From assembly GCA_023451735.1 (NCBI GenBank), contig JAEXYH010000055.1, positions 1 to 64,000 of the forward strand: 64,000 bases of DNA, given 5' to 3'. Origin of the DNA: Pseudomonadota bacterium (lineage in GTDB: Bacteria; Pseudomonadota; Alphaproteobacteria; Rhizobiales; Rhizobiaceae). The notes under the pieces were generated by a model, which saw only the letters and a list, made by a program, of their open reading frames with translations, did no database searches and was not told the DNA's origin. The first letter of the stretch is position 1, and each line of letters starts with the position of its first letter. Position numbers and translations under genes: made by a program. This document shows positions 8,177 through 17,445 of this stretch, piece after piece.

Positions 8177-8929
8177 TCAGACGCGGCGAAATCCTTCGCT
8201 CGCGGTCATGAGCTGCCGTGTGTAGTCTGCCGAAAAATCGTGGCTTTCCAAAGCACCTGCCGTAACAGTCTCAACGACCTTGCCCGATTTCATCACCGCC
8301 AGCCGTCCGCACATATGGCTGATGACGCCGAGATCGTGGCTCACCATCACGAAGGTCAGCCCGCGATCCTTGCGCGCCTGTTCCAGCAGGTTGAGGATTT
8401 CCGCCTGGATCGAGGCATCGAGCGCCGAAGTCGGCTCGTCGAGCAGCAGAACCTTCGGCTCCAAGATCAGCGCCCGGGCGATCGCCACGCGCTGACGCTG
8501 GCCGCCGGAAAGCTGGTGCGAGTACCGGAAGCGGAAACCGGACCCTAGCCCCACCTCATCCAGCGCCCGCATGATGCGAGCATCGACATTATCGAAACCG
8601 TGGATCGCGAGCGGCTCCAAGAGAAGCCGGTCGACCGTCTGACGAGGATGCAGCGAGCCATAAGGATCCTGAAACACCATCTGCACGGTGCGGTAAAAAT
8701 CCTTCGACCGGCTGCGGCCCGAATAGGACTGTCCGTTGATCATCAACGTCCCGGAACTGAAAGCATTCAGCCCCGCCACAGCTCGCAACAATGTCGACTT
8801 GCCCGAACCGCTTTCGCCAACGATGCCGAAACTTTCGCCCGCAGTCACATCGACAGACACATGATCGAGCGCGACGAATTCGTCGAACATGACCACCATG
8901 TCTCTGACGGAAAGAACACTGGCCGTCAT
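8177..8929 (-). CDS. Dpp/Opp-type ABC transporter ATPase (DppF-like)
   Basis: 250 residues from ATG 8929, which overlaps the stop of the preceding ATPase gene by 4 bases. Walker A is GESGSGKST, the signature is LSGGQRQRVAIARAL, and Walker B is VLLLDEPTSALD followed by the H-loop VSHDLGVISH. It is shorter than typical DppF proteins (about 320 residues) because the C-terminal oligopeptide extension with its Fe-S cysteines is missing. It probably forms a heterodimer with the neighbour ATPase and may serve both permease pairs. Confidence 0.9.
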   Translation of the reverse strand: MTASVLSVRDMVVMFDEFVALDHVSVDVTAGESFGIVGESGSGKSTLLRAVAGLNAFSSGTLMINGQSYSGRSRSKDFYRTVQMVFQDPYGSLHPRQTVDRLLLEPLAIHGFDNVDARIMRALDEVGLGSGFRFRYSHQLSGGQRQRVAIARALILEPKVLLLDEPTSALDASIQAEILNLLEQARKDRGLTFVMVSHDLGVISHMCGRLAVMKSGKVVETVTAGALESHDFSADYTRQLMTASEGFRRV

Positions 8930-9777
8930 AGCGCCCACTCCTTCTTGCGGTCGAGAACGGGGAGCGGATGCCGGTCGGAGCCGATCGTCGGCAGGCAATT
9001 GAGCAGACCTTGCGTATAGGGATGCTCCGCCTTGGAAAGATCTGCCGACGGCAGTTCCTCCACCACGCGCCCCGCATACATGACCAGCACCCGGTCGCAG
9101 AAGGACGAGACGAGCCGCAGGTCATGCGACACGAAGATCAGCCCCATGCCACGCTCGGCCACCAGCTTGTCGAGAATGCCGAGCACTTCCAGCTGCACGG
9201 TCACATCCAGCGCCGAGGTCGGCTCGTCGGCGATCAGCAGTTCCGGGCCGCAGATCAGCATCATCGCGATCATCACACGCTGCCCCATGCCGCCGGAAAC
9301 CTCGTGCGGATAGAGCGAGAAAACGCGTTCTGGATCGCGGATCTGCACCGCCTCCAGCATGGTGAGCGTGCGCGTTTTCGCCTCCGAGGTAGAGACCCTC
9401 TCATGTGTCTTCAACGTCTCGATGATCTGCCGACCGATGGTCATAACCGGGTTCAGCGAATACTTTGGATCCTGCAATACCATGCCGATCCGTTTCCCCC
9501 GGATCTCGCGACGCTCCCTGTCGGAAATCCGGAGCAGGTCGCGCCCGGCGAAATTCAGCGTTTTGGCCGTGATCTTCGCATGCTTCGGTGTTAGCCCCAT
9601 GATCGCCCGACCGGTCTGCGACTTGCCCGACCCGCTCTCGCCGACAATGCCCAGCCGTTCGCGCCCGAGCGTGAACGACACGCCGCGCACGGCCTCGATC
9701 ACACCGGTGCGTGTCGGAAAGCTGACGCGCAGGTCTTCAACCGTCAGAAGCTTGTCGCTCCCAGAAACAGCGCTCAT
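8926..9777 (-). CDS. Dpp/Opp-type ABC transporter ATPase (DppD-like)
   Basis: 283 residues from ATG 9777; the longer open frame to 10164 is a shadow of the permease gene. Walker A GESGSGKSQTG, signature VSGGMGQRVMIAMML, Walker B LLIADEPTSALD and H-loop VSHDLRL are all intact. A short C-terminal stretch (YTQGLLNCLPTIG) matches the start of the oligopeptide/dipeptide ABC C-terminal domain. Start and stop codons overlap those of both neighbours, so the genes are translationally coupled. Confidence 0.92.
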   Translation of the reverse strand: MSAVSGSDKLLTVEDLRVSFPTRTGVIEAVRGVSFTLGRERLGIVGESGSGKSQTGRAIMGLTPKHAKITAKTLNFAGRDLLRISDRERREIRGKRIGMVLQDPKYSLNPVMTIGRQIIETLKTHERVSTSEAKTRTLTMLEAVQIRDPERVFSLYPHEVSGGMGQRVMIAMMLICGPELLIADEPTSALDVTVQLEVLGILDKLVAERGMGLIFVSHDLRLVSSFCDRVLVMYAGRVVEELPSADLSKAEHPYTQGLLNCLPTIGSDRHPLPVLDRKKEWAL

Positions 9778-10706
9778 TGGCCTGCCTCCTTCGGGTCCAG
9801 CGCATCGCGCAACCCGTCGCCAAGCAGGTTGAAACCGAGGCTGACGATCAGGATGGCCGCACCCGGCATGGCCGCTACCCACCACTGGTCGAGAATGAAG
9901 CGACGGCCGGACGCGATCATCGCACCCCATTCCGGTAGTGGCGGCTGCGCGCCGAGGCCCAGGAAGCCGAGGCCGGCTGCGGTCAGGATGATGCCAGCCA
10001 TATCGAGCGTCACGCGCACGATCAGCGAGGAGAGGCAAAGCGGCATGACATGGCGCAGGATGATACGGAACGGCGACGCCCCCATCAGCTTCACCGCAGA
10101 GATGAATTCCGAATTTCGGAACGTCATCGTCTCGGCGCGCGCGATACGCGCATAAGGCGGCCATGAGGTGACGGCGATGGCGAGAACCGCATTTTCGATC
10201 CCCGGCCCGAGAGCGGCCACCAGTGCCAGCGCCAGAACCAGCTTCGGGAAGGCGAGAAAGATGTCGGTGATCCGCATCAGCACCGCATCCACCCAGCCAC
10301 CGGCATAACCGGAAACCGTGCCGATGATCAGGCCGACGGGTGCTGCGATGATCGCCACCAGCACCACGACGAACAGCGTCAGCCGCGACCCGTGGATCAG
10401 CCGCGAGAGAATATCGCGCCCCTGGTCGTCCGTACCGAGCAGATAACCCGCACTTCCCGGCGGCAGAAGCCGCGCATTCATCAGGTCGCCCTGCACCGGG
10501 TTATGCGGCGCCAGCACGTCGGCAAAGATCGCAACAAGGATCAGCAGGATGATGATGCCGAGACCGGCCAGCGCCAGCCGGTTGGCAGAAAACCGCCGCC
10601 AGATCACATAGGCGCGGCCGAGCCGTGCCTGATGCCGCGAGGTCGGCTGTTCGGACAAGAGCCATTCGCGGCTATAGGGTTTCAAATTCGCATCCAGAAC
10701 ACTCAT
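9774..10706 (-). CDS. Dpp/Opp-type ABC transporter permease (DppC family), first set
   Basis: 310 residues with an N-terminal cytoplasmic tail of about 45 residues, one helix, the GTDDQGRDILSRLIHGSR signature and then five helices with the coupling loop around VKLMGASPFRIILRHVMP. The start overlaps the end of the DppB gene. It belongs to a complete five-gene transporter: binding protein, DppB, DppC and two ATPases. Confidence 0.93.
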   Translation of the reverse strand: MSVLDANLKPYSREWLLSEQPTSRHQARLGRAYVIWRRFSANRLALAGLGIIILLILVAIFADVLAPHNPVQGDLMNARLLPPGSAGYLLGTDDQGRDILSRLIHGSRLTLFVVVLVAIIAAPVGLIIGTVSGYAGGWVDAVLMRITDIFLAFPKLVLALALVAALGPGIENAVLAIAVTSWPPYARIARAETMTFRNSEFISAVKLMGASPFRIILRHVMPLCLSSLIVRVTLDMAGIILTAAGLGFLGLGAQPPLPEWGAMIASGRRFILDQWWVAAMPGAAILIVSLGFNLLGDGLRDALDPKEAGQ

Positions 10707-11770
10707 CGGCTTCTCGTCCTCGGATCAAGCGTCCGGTAGAGAAGGTCGGACAGGATATTGATGGCAATGAACACGGCGCCGATGACGATCGTGCCACCGA
10801 GCACGGCGTTCATGTCGGCATTCTGCAGTGAGTTGGTGATGTAGAGCCCGAGCCCCGGCCACGAAAAGATCGTCTCCGTCAGCACCGAGCCTTCCAACAG
10901 CCCCGCATAGGAAAGCGCGATCACCGTCACCAGCGGCACGGCGGCGTTGCGCAATGCGTGGAACCAGATGATCCGCGTTTCCGAGAGGCCTTTCGCCCGT
11001 GCCGCAACCACATATTCCTGTTGCAACTCGTTGAGCATGAACGAGCGCGTCATGCGGCTGATATAGGCAAGCGAGAAGTAACCGAGCAGCCCACCCGGCA
11101 GGATGATGTGGCGGAACAGGTCCCAGGCCACATCCCACTGCCCCTGCCAGATCGCGTCGAACAGAAAAAAGCCCGTCTGCGGCGTGAACGTATATTCGTA
11201 GACGATGTCGATCCGCCCCGGATAGGCCACCCATCCGAGCTTGGCGTAGAACAGCACCAGCGCCAGCAGACCGAGCCAGAAGATCGGCACGGAATAGCCG
11301 ATCAACCCGATCACGCGCACGATCTGGTCGGCGATCGATCCGCGCTTGACCGCTGCCAGCACCCCGAGCGGCACGCCGATCAGCGCTCCGATGATCGTGC
11401 CGATCGTTGCAAGCTCGATCGTTGCGGGAAACACCCGCGCGATATCGGTCATCACGGGATTGGTGGTTAGCACCGAAATGCCGAAATCGCCGGTCATCGC
11501 CTGCTTTATATAGATCCAAAACTGCTGGTAGAGCGGCAGGTTGAGGCCAAGCTCTTCCCGCACCCGCTCCACCACATGCGCCGGCGCACGGTCACCGACG
11601 ATCGCCAGCGCCGGGTCGATCGGCACCACGCGTCCGATGAAGAATGTGACGGCCAGAAGGCCGAGAAAGGTGGTGACGACCGTGACCACGAAACGGATCA
11701 CCGCCATGCCAAAGGAGGAAGCACGGCGCCGGTTGCGCCGTGTCACTGCCGTCGTATCGGTAAGCGTCAA
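10703..11770 (-). CDS. Dpp/Opp-type ABC transporter permease (DppB family), first set
   Basis: 355 residues if started at TTG 11770, which has an AAGGAG site 6 bases upstream; the first ATG (11707) would remove 21 residues. The protein has a basic N-terminus (TRRNRRR), a first membrane helix and the DppB periplasmic region, then the coupling loop VVAARAKGLSETRIIWFHAL. It is 40 residues longer than the DppB of the second set, with an insertion in the region around FTPQTGFFLFDAIWQGQWD. Confidence 0.9.
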   Translation of the reverse strand: MTLTDTTAVTRRNRRRASSFGMAVIRFVVTVVTTFLGLLAVTFFIGRVVPIDPALAIVGDRAPAHVVERVREELGLNLPLYQQFWIYIKQAMTGDFGISVLTTNPVMTDIARVFPATIELATIGTIIGALIGVPLGVLAAVKRGSIADQIVRVIGLIGYSVPIFWLGLLALVLFYAKLGWVAYPGRIDIVYEYTFTPQTGFFLFDAIWQGQWDVAWDLFRHIILPGGLLGYFSLAYISRMTRSFMLNELQQEYVVAARAKGLSETRIIWFHALRNAAVPLVTVIALSYAGLLEGSVLTETIFSWPGLGLYITNSLQNADMNAVLGGTIVIGAVFIAINILSDLLYRTLDPRTRSR

Positions 11771-11835
11771 GGAGTTCTCCTTGAGAGGATTGAAGGGGAC
11801 ACAACCTCTGCCCCCAGGATTACCATGGATGAAAA

Positions 11836-11970
11836 GTCCCCTTTGGCCTGCCGGCCATTTCCCCCACAAGAGGGAGAAAACCTGCGACACCCGCTTACGT
11901 CACTTGGGCCTCAGCGGTGCTGTCAGGTTAAGCCCTCCCCCTTGTGGGGAGGGTTTTTGGGAGGGGTCTT
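11836..11970. repeat. palindromic intergenic repeat (RIME-like), first transporter set
   Basis: CCCCCACAAGAGGGAG near 11861 pairs with the CTCCCCCTTGTGGGGAGGG block at 11935-11953. It again lies exactly between a binding-protein gene and its DppB gene, and has the same arm words as the 6.4-kb copy. It probably limits read-through or protects the upstream part of the mRNA. Confidence 0.65.
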
Positions 11971-11988
11971 TCCCGATACGTCCAACGA

Positions 11989-13644
11989 CTACTTCGAAAC
12001 CGGATAGACGAAGTTCGTATCGAAGCTCGGCCCCAGTTTGAAGTCCTTCAGCTTGGCGGAATAACCGGCCACTTCCGTCTGCTGGAAGACGATCACGAAC
12101 GGACTCTGTGCCAGCGCCTTTTTCTGCAGGTCCTCATAGATTGCCGCACGCTTGGCCGCATCCTTTTCCAGAAGCGCCCCCTGGGCTGCCTCTTCGATCT
12201 CCTTCGGCACATCCCAGGCATTACGCCAGGCCAGCGTCTTGTTCTTGCCCTCGTCGGAATTGTCGTAGTTGATGACGAAGGTCTCGGCATTCGAGTTCGG
12301 GTCGAAATAGTCCGAACCCCACTGGCCGATATAGATGTCGTGGGTGCGGGCGCGATACTTGGTCAGCGTCTGCTTGCCGTCACCCGGAATGATCTCCAGC
12401 TTGATACCGGCCTGCGCCAGCGTCTGCTGCACGCTTTCGGCAATGCCCGTCACCGGCTGCGTGTTGCGCACATCCATGGTCACGGTAAAACCGTCGGCAA
12501 GTCCGGCCTTGGCCAGCAGCTCCTTGGCCTTGGCCACATCGAGCTTGTAAGGGTTGTCGGCAAGCGCGCCGAGCTGACCCTTGGGCAGGAAAGTCTGGTG
12601 GATATCGCCGATACCCTTGATCAGGGTCGCACCGATCGCATCATAGTCGACGAGATACTTGAACGCTTCAGCCACCTCGGGCTTGGCAAGCTTCTCGTTC
12701 TTCTGGTTGAGGCTGAAATAGTAGATCGTGCCCTTCGGTGCCGAGGTAAGCTGGATGCCTTCCTTCTTGGAAACCGCTTCCACGTCGTTCGGCTCAAGAT
12801 TGCGGGCAACGTCGATATCGCCGTTTTCCAGCGCCAGGCGCTGGCCGGAGCTTTCCTTCATGTGCCGGTAGATGACGCGCTTCAATTTCGGCGCTTCACC
12901 GTAATAGTTCGGGTTGGCCTCCATGATCACGGCCTCGTTGGCACGCCATGCGAGAACCTTGTAGGGGCCGGAACCGGCAAACCCGGTCTTCATCCATTCA
13001 TTGCCGAAATCGGTCTCATATTTGTAGTCGGCCGAAGGCGTCATAGCCTTGGCATGTTCCATCACCACCTTCTTGTCGACCACGGAGGCGACGGTGGCGG
13101 TCAAGACGTTCAGCACGAAGCTCGGCGCATAGGCCTTGTCGACCGTGAAGGTGAACGTGTCGGGTGCCGTCGCTTTGGCCTTTTCGGCAACATTGTCACC
13201 GGTCAGCCCGAACTGAGTCAGCAGGAAAGCCGGCGATTTGTCGAGCTTGACGGCACGTTCGAACGAAAAGGCGACGTCTTCCGCCGTGAGCGGATTGCCG
13301 GAAGCGAACTTCAGGTCAGGCTTCAGCTTGAACGTATAGGTCATGCCGTCATCGGAAACCGTCCAGCTTTCGGCCAGATCGCCAACGACCTTGGACGTGT
13401 CGGCCGGATCAAGCATCACCAGCTTGCTGTAGGTATTGGCAGTCACTTCGGCAGTCGAAAGTTCGAAGGCCTCGCCCGGATCGATGGTGATGATGTCGTC
13501 GATCGCAAAACCTTCGACCAGCGTGTCGGCAGGCGTTGCGGCGAATGCCTCCCCGGAAACACTAAAGGGCGCTGCTGCCAGCAGCAGCGACAGCGCGGCA
13601 CCCGTCGAAAGCACACGGACGGAAGTGCGGAAAGAATGGAGCAT
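11989..13644 (-). CDS. periplasmic substrate-binding protein, SBP_bac_5 family, first set
   Basis: 551 residues from ATG 13644 (AGGGGA site 9 bases before). A classical signal peptide ends around GEAFAATPAD. Family motifs LAESWTVSDDGMTYTFKLKPDLKFASG and VAFSFERAVKL are clear. It is only distantly similar to the second binding protein, so the two sets probably take different ligands. It follows an M19 dipeptidase gene and the purine genes on the same strand. That context suggests a nucleoside-, nucleobase- or peptide-like solute, but this is inference. Confidence 0.9.
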   Translation of the reverse strand: MLHSFRTSVRVLSTGAALSLLLAAAPFSVSGEAFAATPADTLVEGFAIDDIITIDPGEAFELSTAEVTANTYSKLVMLDPADTSKVVGDLAESWTVSDDGMTYTFKLKPDLKFASGNPLTAEDVAFSFERAVKLDKSPAFLLTQFGLTGDNVAEKAKATAPDTFTFTVDKAYAPSFVLNVLTATVASVVDKKVVMEHAKAMTPSADYKYETDFGNEWMKTGFAGSGPYKVLAWRANEAVIMEANPNYYGEAPKLKRVIYRHMKESSGQRLALENGDIDVARNLEPNDVEAVSKKEGIQLTSAPKGTIYYFSLNQKNEKLAKPEVAEAFKYLVDYDAIGATLIKGIGDIHQTFLPKGQLGALADNPYKLDVAKAKELLAKAGLADGFTVTMDVRNTQPVTGIAESVQQTLAQAGIKLEIIPGDGKQTLTKYRARTHDIYIGQWGSDYFDPNSNAETFVINYDNSDEGKNKTLAWRNAWDVPKEIEEAAQGALLEKDAAKRAAIYEDLQKKALAQSPFVIVFQQTEVAGYSAKLKDFKLGPSFDTNFVYPVSK

Positions 13645-13692
13645 GATCAGTTCCCCTGTTTTCATTTGCTCATGTCCGGCCCTTTGGGACCG

Positions 13693-14745
13693 TTATTCGT
13701 GCCAAGCTTTACCCAGAACCCTCAACCAGTTCTCGCGGGCCAGCTTGGCCAAATCATCGCCAGCGTATCCCCCTGATTTTAGGGCTGCAACCAGATTCTG
13801 ATTGCCCGCTGCATCGCGAATTTCAGAGGGCACTGTGCAGCCGTCGAAGTCCGATCCGATCGCCACATGATCAATCCCCATCCGCTCAACCATATAGTCC
13901 ACATGGCGTATCATCTCGGAAAGTGGCGTGGCCGCAATGTCCAGTCCATCATCGCGCAGCATGGTCACGGCATAGTTCAGGCCGACAAGCCCGCCGCTCT
14001 CCTTGATTGCATCCATCTGCCTGTCGGTCAGGTTGCGCGCCACCGGCGTCAGCGCATGCGCGTTTGAATGGCTAGCTATCAGCGGTTGGTCGGATGTCTT
14101 GGCCACATCCCAAAAACCTTTTTCGGTAATGTGCGACAGGTCGATCAGAATGCCGAGCCTGTTGCAGGCGCGAACCAGCTCAAAGCCGAGATCGGTCAGT
14201 CCCGGCCCGGTATCCGTCGTCATCGGAAAGGCGAAGGGCACACCATGGCCGAAAATGTTGTGGCGGCTCCACACCGGCCCGAGCGAGCGAAGACCGGCCG
14301 CGTAAAACACCTCGAGATTGTCGAGATCGCCATCGATCGGCTCGCAGCCTTCCATATGCAGCACGGCGGCAAACACGCCATCTGTCATCGCCTGCCGGAT
14401 GTCCGCAGTCGAGCGGCACAGTTTCCAGGCCCCTGCCCGGTCGAGCCGAAGTGCGATTGCTGCCTTTTCAAGCCCGATATCGAGTGATGGAGTATATTCG
14501 AGCGGAGCTGCAAGCGGCGTGACATAGCTTCCGTTCGGCTCGGGGTCTTTCAGCACGAGATCGCCGGAAGGAATGTAGATGGCGCAGAGACCGCCCGCGA
14601 GACCGCCAGCCCGTGCCCGCAGCGCATCGATATGGCCTTCCGGTGTGCCTTTGGAAAATTCCACGACGGGATCCGCCCCCGCCTTCATGTTCCGCCAGAG
14701 CCGCAACAACACGTCGTTATGGCCGTCGAACACCAGTTCCATCAC
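13693..14745 (-). CDS. membrane-dipeptidase family protein (peptidase M19)
   Basis: 350 residues. The zinc-ligand motifs of renal-dipeptidase-type enzymes are present: DGHND at the N-terminus, HMEG near residue 130, DLSH near 205 and ASHSN near 225, with a final DFDG motif. No signal peptide is visible, so it is likely cytoplasmic. Family members hydrolyse dipeptides, often with a D-residue at the second position. The neighbouring Dpp-type transporter suggests that it cuts an imported dipeptide-like compound. Confidence 0.9.
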   Translation of the reverse strand: MMELVFDGHNDVLLRLWRNMKAGADPVVEFSKGTPEGHIDALRARAGGLAGGLCAIYIPSGDLVLKDPEPNGSYVTPLAAPLEYTPSLDIGLEKAAIALRLDRAGAWKLCRSTADIRQAMTDGVFAAVLHMEGCEPIDGDLDNLEVFYAAGLRSLGPVWSRHNIFGHGVPFAFPMTTDTGPGLTDLGFELVRACNRLGILIDLSHITEKGFWDVAKTSDQPLIASHSNAHALTPVARNLTDRQMDAIKESGGLVGLNYAVTMLRDDGLDIAATPLSEMIRHVDYMVERMGIDHVAIGSDFDGCTVPSEIRDAAGNQNLVAALKSGGYAGDDLAKLARENWLRVLGKAWHE

Positions 14746-14867
14746 AAAGTCTTCCTGACAATTTCGCTTAGGGTCGCAAGGTAGGGTGCGGCGATCCTAT
14801 CTACCAATACCGCGTCCGCAAGCCGAAAATAGAGCTGCGGCGTCACCGTTGACCCAGCCAATGGTGG

Positions 14868-15545
14868 CTACGCCACCCAAAGTCCTTCGCCGGCCTTGTT
14901 CAGGATCGGTGTACGGAAACAGGCAACCACCCTGCCCTTCCACTGCGGCCCGAAATCGTCGAGCTTCGCCTCCCAGCGATCCGATTGCAGCATCGCCGCA
15001 CCGATAGCCACCGGCTCTACCCCGAGCGAGGTCATCAGCGTCAGGCCGGAAATGATCGAGGTGCCGGAGGAAATCACATCATCGATCAACGCCACGCGCT
15101 TGCCTTCGATCAGCGGCATCATTCGCGGATCGACATAAAGCCGCTTCTGCTGTTCCGGCGTGGTAATCGAGGAAAGCGGCACGGAAAGTTCTTCGTCGTA
15201 CCAGAATTTCTTCGAAGTGCCGAGCGGCACATAACGGGCAAAACCAAGCATCCGCGCCACGGCCGCGGCCAGTGTCAAACCCAGCGTCGGCAGGCCGACA
15301 ATCACTTCGGGCCTGAGCGCCGCGATCTTCGGCACCAGATCCGCGGCAAGCGCATCCTGCACGTCAAAACTCGCCTGATTGATGATCAGCGATGCCAGAG
15401 CGTGTTGCCCGTCAGCAAGCGGCCTAATCGGCAACCTCATCTGCTCACCGCGATCGAGCCGTGCCGGAAAGAAACCGGAAAACGGCCCAGTCTCGTCAAA
15501 GGACCCGGGAGCGTGCAACTCCTGCCAGAATTCATGCGGCTGCAT
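14868..15545 (-). CDS. phosphoribosyltransferase (purine PRTase-like)
   Basis: 225 residues from ATG 15545. The PRPP-binding motif RVALIDDVISSGTSI lies near residue 150 and is preceded by VIVGLPTLGLTLAAAVARMLG, a typical PRTase beta-alpha core. It resembles adenine/hypoxanthine-type PRTases but carries an extra N-terminal part of about 60 residues. It sits 112 bases downstream of the adenine deaminase gene, so salvage of the released base (hypoxanthine) is a sensible guess. Confidence 0.82.
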   Translation of the reverse strand: MQPHEFWQELHAPGSFDETGPFSGFFPARLDRGEQMRLPIRPLADGQHALASLIINQASFDVQDALAADLVPKIAALRPEVIVGLPTLGLTLAAAVARMLGFARYVPLGTSKKFWYDEELSVPLSSITTPEQQKRLYVDPRMMPLIEGKRVALIDDVISSGTSIISGLTLMTSLGVEPVAIGAAMLQSDRWEAKLDDFGPQWKGRVVACFRTPILNKAGEGLWVA

Positions 15546-15657
15546 CACACCTCCGAACACCAGGCAATTCCAGCAAAAGCGGCAACCGGTTTCGCGTCCG
15601 GAATTGCGTAAAAACAAAGAGATAGAGCATCGCAGGCGGTTTCGCCGGAAATGCTCA

Positions 15658-17445
15658 TTATGCCAGAACTTCCAGTATCGGGCTTTCCAATAACGTGCCA
15701 GTGGTCACATCGGCAATGCCACGGTCGGTCTGGTGCGGACCTGCATTGCAGGCGAGCGTCGCGCCGAAGCAGGCCTTGAACACCAGATAGGGCGGTTGCC
15801 AGTCGACGACCTCATTCATCGCGGTGCGGATTGCACGGAACTGATCGGCCACCAGCTGCACCGGCTCCTCTGAAACCAAGCCCGCCAGCGGCAGCGGCAG
15901 CAGGCTCACGACCTTGCCGCCGATCGCCACTGCCATGCCACCGCCGGACGTAATCACCGCATTGGCCGCCGCCGCCATGTCGCGCGGATCGGAACCGAAA
16001 ACCGTCAGGTTGTGGCTGTCATGGGCCACCGTGGTGGCGAACGCGCCCTTCCACTTGCCCCAACCGGTCAGGAAACCCAACCGGGTGCGGCTGTCGACAC
16101 GGCCATGGCGATGGGTCACGGCGATCAACACCGTGTCCTGCGGGGGTACCACGAACCCGTTTTCGACAGCCGCATCCGCCTGCCCCCAGCTGGTGAAACG
16201 CGGCCGGTCAATGGTCGCGATCCTCACCTGGGTGCCTTGAGAGCGAAGTCTGAAATCATCTTCCTGCAAAGCCTGCAGCTTGACGGAGCGACGCAGCGGA
16301 TTGGGGTTCATCCGGTTTACATCCACCGCCATCGTTCCATCGCGGGAAACGATGTGCCCGCTCGCCAAAACTGCGCGTGTGCGAAAATCCTTGAGGTCTT
16401 CGAAGAGAACGATATCCGCCCGACGACCGGCAGCGATGAGGCCGAGGTCGGCACGGCCGATCCTGACCGAACCGTTGAGCGTCGCCGCCTGCAGCGCCCA
16501 TTCCGGCTTCATCCCGTAGCGCACCAGCCGGCGCACCACGTCGTCGAGCCCCCCGCCATCAACGAGATCGTCGGGAAACACGTCGTCGGTGCAGATCGTT
16601 ACCGTCTGCGGCAGATGTCCGAGTGTGTTCAGCGCCTCAACGAATTCCGGCAGAAGATGGTCGTGCGAACCACGCATCTCGATCGTCAGGCCGGCCCGCA
16701 GCTTCTGCATCAGGTCGTCCGCGGATGTCAGCTCATGATCGGAGGTGATACCGGCCGTCATGAACGCCGCAAGATCGCCGCCCGCCAGCCCCCGTCCATG
16801 ACCGTTGACCAGTTTCTCGGAGACCAGCGCCGACTGCACGATATTGCTGATACGCGGCTCACGATCGATCACGCCGCGCATGTTCATCACTTCCGCAAGG
16901 CCGGCAATCTTCGGCCACAGCAACATTTCGTCGATCGCGTCCGCGTCAAAATCCGCCCCGGACACCTCGTAACCGGGAGCCGACGGCACGCAGGATGGCG
17001 CCATGACGAGAGCCCGAAGAGGCAGCGATTTCACCGCTTCCACCGACCACGCGACGCCGTCGACACCGCAGACATTGCCGAATTCATGCGGATCCCAGAC
17101 GACGGTCGTCACGCCGCGCGGCACCACGGTCTCGGCATAGGTCGCCGGCGTCACCATCGAGCTCTCGATATGCATATGCGTATCGATCAGACCGGGAGAA
17201 ACGAATGCACCGGCTGCATCGATCACCTGCGCAGCGTCCGAGCGCGCTCCGCGCTCATGAACGCTGACGATCAACGGCCCGACAATGCCGATATCGGCAG
17301 GGCGCAGCTCGCCGGTCACCACATCCACCAGCGTGCCGCCGGCAATCAGGATGTCGAAAGGCGCATCACCTCGCGCCACCTTCACGGCATGGTCGCGAAA
17401 AGACGGCTCGGTAAATTCGCCAACGGTTGCGATAATGTCCTTCAC
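15658..17445 (-). CDS. ade: adenine deaminase
   Basis: 595 residues from GTG 17445, which has a GGAGG site and overlaps the stop of the nucleoside hydrolase gene (GTGA). Amidohydrolase motifs include SPGLIDTHMHIESSM (metal ligands) near residue 95, VWDPHE, and ICTDDVFPDDLV. The C-terminal domain is the adenine deaminase type with HDSHNL and VITSGGGMAV. The enzyme turns adenine to hypoxanthine and ammonia. The preceding gene could supply adenine by cleaving adenosine. Confidence 0.93.
   Translation of the reverse strand: MKDIIATVGEFTEPSFRDHAVKVARGDAPFDILIAGGTLVDVVTGELRPADIGIVGPLIVSVHERGARSDAAQVIDAAGAFVSPGLIDTHMHIESSMVTPATYAETVVPRGVTTVVWDPHEFGNVCGVDGVAWSVEAVKSLPLRALVMAPSCVPSAPGYEVSGADFDADAIDEMLLWPKIAGLAEVMNMRGVIDREPRISNIVQSALVSEKLVNGHGRGLAGGDLAAFMTAGITSDHELTSADDLMQKLRAGLTIEMRGSHDHLLPEFVEALNTLGHLPQTVTICTDDVFPDDLVDGGGLDDVVRRLVRYGMKPEWALQAATLNGSVRIGRADLGLIAAGRRADIVLFEDLKDFRTRAVLASGHIVSRDGTMAVDVNRMNPNPLRRSVKLQALQEDDFRLRSQGTQVRIATIDRPRFTSWGQADAAVENGFVVPPQDTVLIAVTHRHGRVDSRTRLGFLTGWGKWKGAFATTVAHDSHNLTVFGSDPRDMAAAANAVITSGGGMAVAIGGKVVSLLPLPLAGLVSEEPVQLVADQFRAIRTAMNEVVDWQPPYLVFKACFGATLACNAGPHQTDRGIADVTTGTLLESPILEVLA

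Noticed and set aside
9778..10164. N-terminal extension of the DppD-like ATPase frame
   Set aside because: The extension covers the permease gene in another frame and reads as low-complexity Arg/His; the real start overlaps the permease stop at 9777.
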